From Acidimicrobiales bacterium (GTDB lineage: Bacteria > Actinomycetota > Acidimicrobiia > Acidimicrobiales > JADJXE01), in assembly GCA_016716005.1 (NCBI GenBank), contig JADJXE010000001.1, forward strand, positions 1,873,001-1,937,000: DNA of 64,000 bases. Reading direction: 5' to 3'. Below the pieces are notes generated by a model. The model searched no databases. It saw only the letters and a program-made list of their open reading frames with translations, and was not told the DNA's origin. The position numbers and the translations under genes were made by a program. The stretch's first letter is position 1; every line of letters starts with the position of its first letter. Below, one piece after another: positions 59,942 to 64,000 of this stretch.

Positions 59942-61131
59942 CCGACGCGACACATCGCCCGATCCGCACCCTCCACCAGGACGTGACCCAGCGGCCCTTC
60001 CTCGTCATCTGGGAGGTGACCCGTGCGTGCCAGCTCGTCTGTGCCCACTGCCGTGCCGACTCGCAGCACCACCGCGATCCGCTGGAGCTGAGCACCGACG
60101 AGGGACGACACCTCCTCGACGAGCTGGCGGCCTACGGCCCGCCCCGCCCGATCGTCGTGCTGACCGGCGGTGATCCCTTCGAACGAGAGGATCTCGCCGA
60201 CCTCGTCGCCCACGGCGCCGCGGCCGGGTTGCACGTGGCGCTGTCGCCGTCGGTGACGCCACGGCTCACCCGCAGCAGGCTCACCGAGCTGCACGCCGCC
60301 GGCGCCAGTGCCGTCTCGCTGTCCCTCGACGGCGCGACGGCGGCGACCCACGACGGGTTGCGTGGCGTGCCCGGCGTCTTCGAGGCCACGCTCGAGGCGG
60401 CCGCCCTCGTCCGCGAGGTCGGCTTCCGCCTCCAGGTCAACTCGACCGTGACCCGCGCCAACCTGGCCGAGCTCCCTGCCCTCCTCGGCACCGTCGCCGA
60501 CCTGCAGGCATGGCTGTGGAGCGTGTTCTTCCTCGTCCCGACCGGCCGCGGTGGGCAGCTGGAACCGTGCGATGCCGAGCAGGTGGAGGAGGTGCTGCAC
60601 TGGCTGCACGACGTCTCCGACCACGTCGCCGTCAAGACGACCGAAGCCCCGCACTTCCGCAGGGTGGCGATCCAACGTGCCGCCGTGGACGACGTCGACG
60701 CCGCCTTCCCTCCCGGGCCGCTGCGCACCAGGCTCCGGGCGGACACGACTGCCCTCCTCGGCGGCCTGCACGGGCACCGGCGAGCCCCCCGACCGCCGCT
60801 CAACGTGAACGCCGGGCGGGGGTTCGCGTTCGTCGACCGCCTCGGCACGGTCTACCCGAGCGGGTTCCTGCCGCTGCCGGCGGGCTCGGTGCGTGAGCAG
60901 CCGTTCCGTGCGATCTACCGCGACTCGCCCCTCCTCCGGTCGTTGCGCGACCCCGCCGGGTTCGGGGGGCGGTGCGGCCGCTGCGAGTTCCGCGAGGTCT
61001 GCGGTGGTTCTCGCTCCCACGCCTACGCAGTGACCGGGGACCCACTGGCCGAGGACCCGTCCTGCGCCCACGTCCCGGCGCCCGGCGTGCACGCCCGGGC
61101 CGCCGACCTCGTCCGCATCCCGACCCGCTGA
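59938..61131 (+). CDS. Radical SAM/SPASM protein (TIGR04053-like)
   Basis: 397 residues. Radical SAM motif CQLVCAHC (Cys31, 35, 38), then the VVLTGGDPFEREDL motif and VSLSLDGATAATHD; the C-terminus has GRCGRCEFREVCGGSR and a later Cys (DPSCAH), forming a SPASM-like auxiliary cluster site. I place it near the TIGR04053 / NirJ-AhbC related group; these modify peptides or tetrapyrroles. Its start overlaps the short ORF. Confidence 0.87.
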   Translation: MTDATHRPIRTLHQDVTQRPFLVIWEVTRACQLVCAHCRADSQHHRDPLELSTDEGRHLLDELAAYGPPRPIVVLTGGDPFEREDLADLVAHGAAAGLHVALSPSVTPRLTRSRLTELHAAGASAVSLSLDGATAATHDGLRGVPGVFEATLEAAALVREVGFRLQVNSTVTRANLAELPALLGTVADLQAWLWSVFFLVPTGRGGQLEPCDAEQVEEVLHWLHDVSDHVAVKTTEAPHFRRVAIQRAAVDDVDAAFPPGPLRTRLRADTTALLGGLHGHRRAPRPPLNVNAGRGFAFVDRLGTVYPSGFLPLPAGSVREQPFRAIYRDSPLLRSLRDPAGFGGRCGRCEFREVCGGSRSHAYAVTGDPLAEDPSCAHVPAPGVHARAADLVRIPTR

Positions 61132-61320
61132 CCACCTGGGCCGGCGCGGGAAGGCCCACGCGTCGAGCACGAGGGATGCCACCTGGGACCCGCTGGCCGA
61201 TCTCGTCGACGCCCGCCAGCTGCTCGACCCGGCGTTCAGGGTTGGGCAGTATGTGCTGATGGCGATGGCGCTCGACTCCTGCGGTGCTGAGCGCGAGGCC
61301 GGCGTCGGGGGGTGCCCGGC
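61132..61320 (+). other. Intergenic region with an open but startless frame
   Basis: A frame reading LADLVDARQLLDPAFRVGQY runs to a TGA that overlaps the SDR GTG (61321), but it contains no convincing start before GTG 61249 and the composition is only weakly coding. It may be a gene remnant. Confidence 0.45.
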
Positions 61321-62136
61321 GTGAGCGCGCCGTCGGGCACCGGCCGGTTGGCCGGCAAGGTGGCGGTCGTCGTCGGCGCCGGGCAGACGCCGGGCGAGAC
61401 GATCGGCAACGGCCGTGCGGTGGCGCTGCTGTTCGCCCGGGAGGGCGCTCGCGTGTTCGCGGTGGACCGCGACCCGGCCTCCGCACGCCAGACCTGTGAC
61501 CTCATCGCCGGGGACGGCGGCGTCGCCGAGGCGTTCGAGGCCGACGTGCGCAGCGAGGACGACTGCCGGCGGGCGGCCGAGGCGGCGGTGGAGCGGTTCG
61601 GGCGCATCGACGTGCTGCACAACAACGTCGGTGTCGGTGCGGGCGACGGCGGCGCGCTGGACCTGACGGTCGAGAGCTGGGACCGCATCCACCAGGTCGA
61701 CCTGCGGGGCATGTGGCTCACCTGCAAGCACGTGCTGCCGGTGATGCGCGCCCAGGAGGCCGGCGCGGTGGTCAACGTGTCGTCGGCGGCGGCGGTGTGC
61801 AGCGTGCCCATCGTGGCGTACAAGACGGCCAAGGCGGGGGTGAACGCGCTCACCCAGGAGCTGGCCATGGAGAACGCGGCGTTCGGCGTGCGGGTCAACG
61901 CGGTGATGCCCGGGCTCATCGACACCCCCATGGCGGTCGACGCCTGGGCCGCCGCCCTGGGGATGAGCCGCGACGAGATCCGGGCCGAGCGCGACAGGCT
62001 GGTGCCGCTGCGGCGTCGGATGGGCACGGCGTGGGACGTGGCCCATGCCGCGCTCTACCTGGCCTCCGACGAGGCCGACTTCGTCACCGGGGTGGTGCTG
62101 CCCGTCGACGGCGGCCAGTGCGCCCGGGTGGGGTGA
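61321..62136 (+). CDS. Short-chain dehydrogenase/reductase
   Basis: 271 residues, GTG 61321 (GTG 61312 also in frame). NAD(P) binding in AVVVGAGQTPGETIGNGRAV, a slightly extended version of the usual TGxxxGIG; NNVGVGAG follows, and the catalytic NVSSAAA and YKTAK (YxxxK) are present, with the final VLPVDGGQ. Classical SDR; substrate unknown. Confidence 0.9.
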   Translation: MSAPSGTGRLAGKVAVVVGAGQTPGETIGNGRAVALLFAREGARVFAVDRDPASARQTCDLIAGDGGVAEAFEADVRSEDDCRRAAEAAVERFGRIDVLHNNVGVGAGDGGALDLTVESWDRIHQVDLRGMWLTCKHVLPVMRAQEAGAVVNVSSAAAVCSVPIVAYKTAKAGVNALTQELAMENAAFGVRVNAVMPGLIDTPMAVDAWAAALGMSRDEIRAERDRLVPLRRRMGTAWDVAHAALYLASDEADFVTGVVLPVDGGQCARVG

Positions 62137-62179
62137 GCGAGCCGCTCCGGCGCAGGCCCCCTCTCCGCACGCCGCCCGG

Positions 62180-62359
62180 TCAGGTGGCCTCCCCGCCCGG
62201 CCCTGCGGCGCGCAGCTCGTCGAGCCGGGCGTGGAGCCGCTGACCGATCTCGGTGTCGTCGGCATCCACCCAGGGGCGGCGGCTCCGCACCACGGCCACG
62301 GTGCCCGCCACCGCCACGGCCGCCAGCGCACCCAGCCCCACCCACTTCCACCGCCGCAC
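62180..62359 (-). CDS. Small membrane-anchored protein
   Basis: 59 residues from GTG 62359. An N-terminal hydrophobic helix (VGLGALAAVAVAGTVAVV) with flanking basic residues, then a soluble helix DDTEIGQRLHARLDELRA. Unknown function. It shares a 17-bp interval and overlapping -10 elements with the divergent gene at 62377, so the two are probably co-regulated. Confidence 0.7.
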   Translation of the reverse strand: MRRWKWVGLGALAAVAVAGTVAVVRSRRPWVDADDTEIGQRLHARLDELRAAGPGGEAT

Positions 62360-62365
62360 GGGCCG

Positions 62366-62372
62366 TACGGTA
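62366..62372. promoter_or_regulatory. Overlapping divergent -10 elements
   Basis: On the plus strand TACGGT (62366-62371) lies five nt before GTG 62377; on the minus strand TACCGT (62372-62367) lies seven nt before GTG 62359. The two -10 hexamers overlap in TACGGTA, so both -35 regions must lie in the opposite coding sequence. Confidence 0.65.
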
Positions 62373-62376
62373 CGGC

Positions 62377-63057
62377 GTGGCCGCGACCCCCGTCCCCCTG
62401 GAACACGCCCAGGCCCAGGCTCGCACCGGCGACCTCTGGCTGTTCCGGGGCCGCACGGTGGCCGACCGGGCCATCCAGGCCGCCACCAACGCTCCCGTCA
62501 ACCACGTGGGCCTGGTCGTGGTGGTCGACGACCTGCCCCCGCTGCTCTGGCACGCGGCCCTCGACCCGAAGCTCGCCGACGTCTGGCGCGCCGACCACCA
62601 CCGCGGGGCCCAGCTCAACCGGCTGGAGGACGCCGCCCTGCGCTGGCGCGACCTCGGCAACCGGGCGTGGTCGCGCCACATCAACCCGGAGCTCACGGCC
62701 GACCACGAGCGACGCCTGCTGGAGGTGATCGACGAGTACGACGGCAGGCCGTTCCCGACCGGCCCCCGGATGGCGCGCCGCTGGGTGGCCGGGCGCGTCG
62801 GACACGACGCCGGCGACGAGATCGTCTACTGCGCCGAGCTCGCCGCGCTCACGCTCACCCGGATGGGCCTGCTGCCCGAGGGCCGCCCCGTGAACTGGTA
62901 CGACCCGGGGCGGTTCTGGAGCGGCGACGGCCTCGCCCTGCTCGACGGGTACGAGCACGGCGCCGAGCAGGAGGTGGCGCTGCCCCCTGTCGAGCGAGAG
63001 CGGGCGGGCGCAGAGCACGGCTTGCGGGCACGTCTTCGGCCACCGTGGAGGGACTGA
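62377..63057 (+). CDS. Permuted papain-fold hydrolase (YiiX/YaeF NlpC/P60-like)
   Basis: 226 residues, GTG 62377, leaderless. TGDLWLFRG and PVNHVGLVV (His43) occur before DEIVYCAELAALTLTRMGLL (Cys152), the His-then-Cys order of circularly permuted NlpC/P60-type enzymes such as YiiX/YaeF. These are predicted amidases or acyl-hydrolases. The Arg/Glu-rich tail after residue 205 is probably disordered. Coupled by promoter to the 59-residue membrane gene. Confidence 0.78.
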   Translation: MAATPVPLEHAQAQARTGDLWLFRGRTVADRAIQAATNAPVNHVGLVVVVDDLPPLLWHAALDPKLADVWRADHHRGAQLNRLEDAALRWRDLGNRAWSRHINPELTADHERRLLEVIDEYDGRPFPTGPRMARRWVAGRVGHDAGDEIVYCAELAALTLTRMGLLPEGRPVNWYDPGRFWSGDGLALLDGYEHGAEQEVALPPVERERAGAEHGLRARLRPPWRD

Positions 63058-63092
63058 AGCCCGACGAGCCCCGGCTGCCGGCAGCAGGGGTC

Positions 63093-63785
63093 CTATGGTC
63101 CCGACGGCCAGATGTTGACCGCGCGGGCCAGCACCAGCAGGGCCACCACGAGCGAGGTCATCGACTCGGTCATCACGAGGAGCTTCGACCAGGGCTTCAC
63201 GGCCGACACGTCGGTGGGGCTGAACGCAGTGGCCGTGTTGAACGACAGCGCGAGGTAGTCGACGAAGTGCGGGAACCACGCGTCGGCGGCGTGCTCGGGC
63301 AGGTCCGTCTCCGGGAAGACGAAGGCCCGGGTGGTCTGCTGGCGGCCACTGGCCCGGGCCGCGGCACCACCGCTGTCGAGATCCCAGTACCAGAGGGCGA
63401 ACGCGATGACGTTCACGAGCCAGACGATGACGCCGATGCGCAGGAGCTCGCTGGCGTCGGTGAACCGGGCCCCGTCGAGGATGCCGCGAACGAGGCGGAC
63501 GACAGCCGCCGTGTTCGCGGCGGTGATGACCCCGATCATCACGCTCGTCGTGGCGTGCAGCCACGGCTTGTCCCGGTCGATCCGGCCGGGGTCACCGATG
63601 ACGAGCACGGCCAGGAAGGCCAGCAGGAACGCCTGGAAGACCCAGGTGGGCATCGGCCGGAAGTCGGACGGCAGCGCGGCGTGGAGAGCCCCGACGGCGA
63701 GCACCCCCACCGCCATCGGCCATCGACGCTCGCCTCGTCGAGCGGGCCGGGGGGCTCTCGCTGCGGGTTCGGGGCCGTCGATCAT
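63093..63785 (-). CDS. DUF1345-like integral membrane protein
   Basis: 230 residues. Six hydrophobic segments; an N-terminal Arg-rich stretch, then WVFQAFLLAFLAVLVIGD, VIVWLVNVIAFALWYWDL and a C-terminal SFNTATAFSPTDVSAVKPWS followed by SLVVALLVLARAV, the region corresponding to the pore-like end of DUF1345 proteins. Function unknown; distant similarity to two-TM ion channels has been noted in the family. Confidence 0.78.
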   Translation of the reverse strand: MIDGPEPAARAPRPARRGERRWPMAVGVLAVGALHAALPSDFRPMPTWVFQAFLLAFLAVLVIGDPGRIDRDKPWLHATTSVMIGVITAANTAAVVRLVRGILDGARFTDASELLRIGVIVWLVNVIAFALWYWDLDSGGAAARASGRQQTTRAFVFPETDLPEHAADAWFPHFVDYLALSFNTATAFSPTDVSAVKPWSKLLVMTESMTSLVVALLVLARAVNIWPSGP

Positions 63786-63891
63786 CAGGTCATCGTTGCA
63801 GGCGCTGCGCTTCCGCTCTCACCATGGGCGGGTCGGCGGCGGCCGGACTCCGCGATGGCCAACGACCCGCCAGGCCGAGACACGCGCTCCG

Positions 63892-64000
63892 TCAGGTGAC
63901 CATCTCTTCGTCCGCGGGCTCTTCGTCGGACGACGGCACCTCGTTCGGCAGGTCTCGGGTGAAGGCGAGGGAGACGAGCGCAAGGAACGCTGCGGCCAGC
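63892..64000 (-). CDS. 3' end of a membrane protein, probably a transporter
   Basis: Only the last 35 residues are in the window. A hydrophobic segment (AAAFLALVSLAFTRDLP) is followed by an acidic tail (SSDEEPADEEMVT). This resembles the end of an MFS transporter, but identification from so little sequence is weak. Confidence 0.45.
   Translation of the reverse strand, partial: LAAAFLALVSLAFTRDLPNEVPSSDEEPADEEMVT

Noticed and set aside
61132..61320. A small gene between the radical SAM and SDR genes
   Set aside because: The open frame lacks a convincing start codon and resembles no family; kept only as a possible remnant.
63892..63903. TCAGGTGACCAT as a fourth copy of the 7607-7641 repeat
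   Set aside because: It encodes Met-Val-Thr-stop at the end of an unrelated gene; a short coincidental match.
1..64000. Prophage, integrative element, tRNA or rRNA genes
   Set aside because: No integrase, transposase, structural phage gene, attachment-site repeat or recognisable tRNA/rRNA sequence was noticed; a dedicated tRNA and rRNA scan would settle it.

Overview
The window is very G+C-rich and gene-dense. Many starts are GTG, ATGA/GTGA overlaps are frequent, and many genes have a TANNNT-like -10 element only 5-9 nt before the start codon, the pattern of leaderless transcripts. Together with the CW_binding_2 surface proteins, a DUF222-HNH gene, a LigB-type ATP-dependent ligase and an acyclic-carotenoid cluster, this suggests an actinobacterium, most likely of the Acidimicrobiia (inference; no rRNA or taxonomic marker is present). 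I see no rRNA, tRNA, CRISPR array, transposase, integrase or phage gene.

Layout. 1-6.0 kb: carotenoid cluster (3' end of a CrtI desaturase, CrtB, CruF-like DUF422, a second CrtI/CrtD-type desaturase, a GT2 glycosyltransferase, a divergent PlsY-like acyltransferase on the other strand and a CrtA-like oxygenase). 6-9 kb: two alpha/beta hydrolases (one without its nucleophile), a hypothetical protein and a GYF_2-RDD membrane protein. 9-13 kb: two exported CW_binding_2 proteins. 13.2-19.2 kb: a lipoprotein, an MBL-fold hydrolase, a GNAT protein, then a sugar cluster (GT2, DUF2064, polytopic membrane protein, nucleotide-sugar epimerase). 19.4-23.3 kb: DoxX pair, CMD/radical SAM pair, beta-propeller lipoprotein, DsrE. 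23.4-28.4 kb: core genes dus, maf, zwf and an ATP-dependent DNA ligase. 28.4-38.8 kb: a third CW_binding_2 protein, DinB-like, HAD, amidohydrolase, aldo-keto reductase, PPK2, thioesterase, an SOS-box-controlled DUF222-HNH protein and a P450.

38.9-43.9 kb holds two paralogous DUF6325 plus small-protein modules flanking a MalT-like LuxR regulator, with a shared palindrome. 43.9-53.8 kb: sulfatase, YtcJ-like amidohydrolase, an apparently circularly permuted flavin amine oxidase lipoprotein, an ABC exporter and a dienelactone-hydrolase-like protein. 53.9-59.6 kb: a VapBC-type toxin-antitoxin pair, VOC protein, MarR regulator, a kinase-flippase fusion membrane protein and two PAP2 phosphatases. 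59.8-64 kb: a 27-residue ORF coupled to a radical SAM/SPASM gene, an SDR, a tiny gene and a permuted papain-fold hydrolase that share one bidirectional promoter, a DUF1345-like membrane protein and the end of a transporter-like gene.

The genes most worth follow-up are the permuted amine oxidase, the DUF6325/MalT locus, the short ORF next to the radical SAM gene, and the overlapping divergent promoter at 62.37 kb. Several small tandem duplications at gene boundaries (7.6, 14.6, 19.3 and 26.8 kb), one of which duplicates the ligase promoter, suggest recent slippage or duplication activity.
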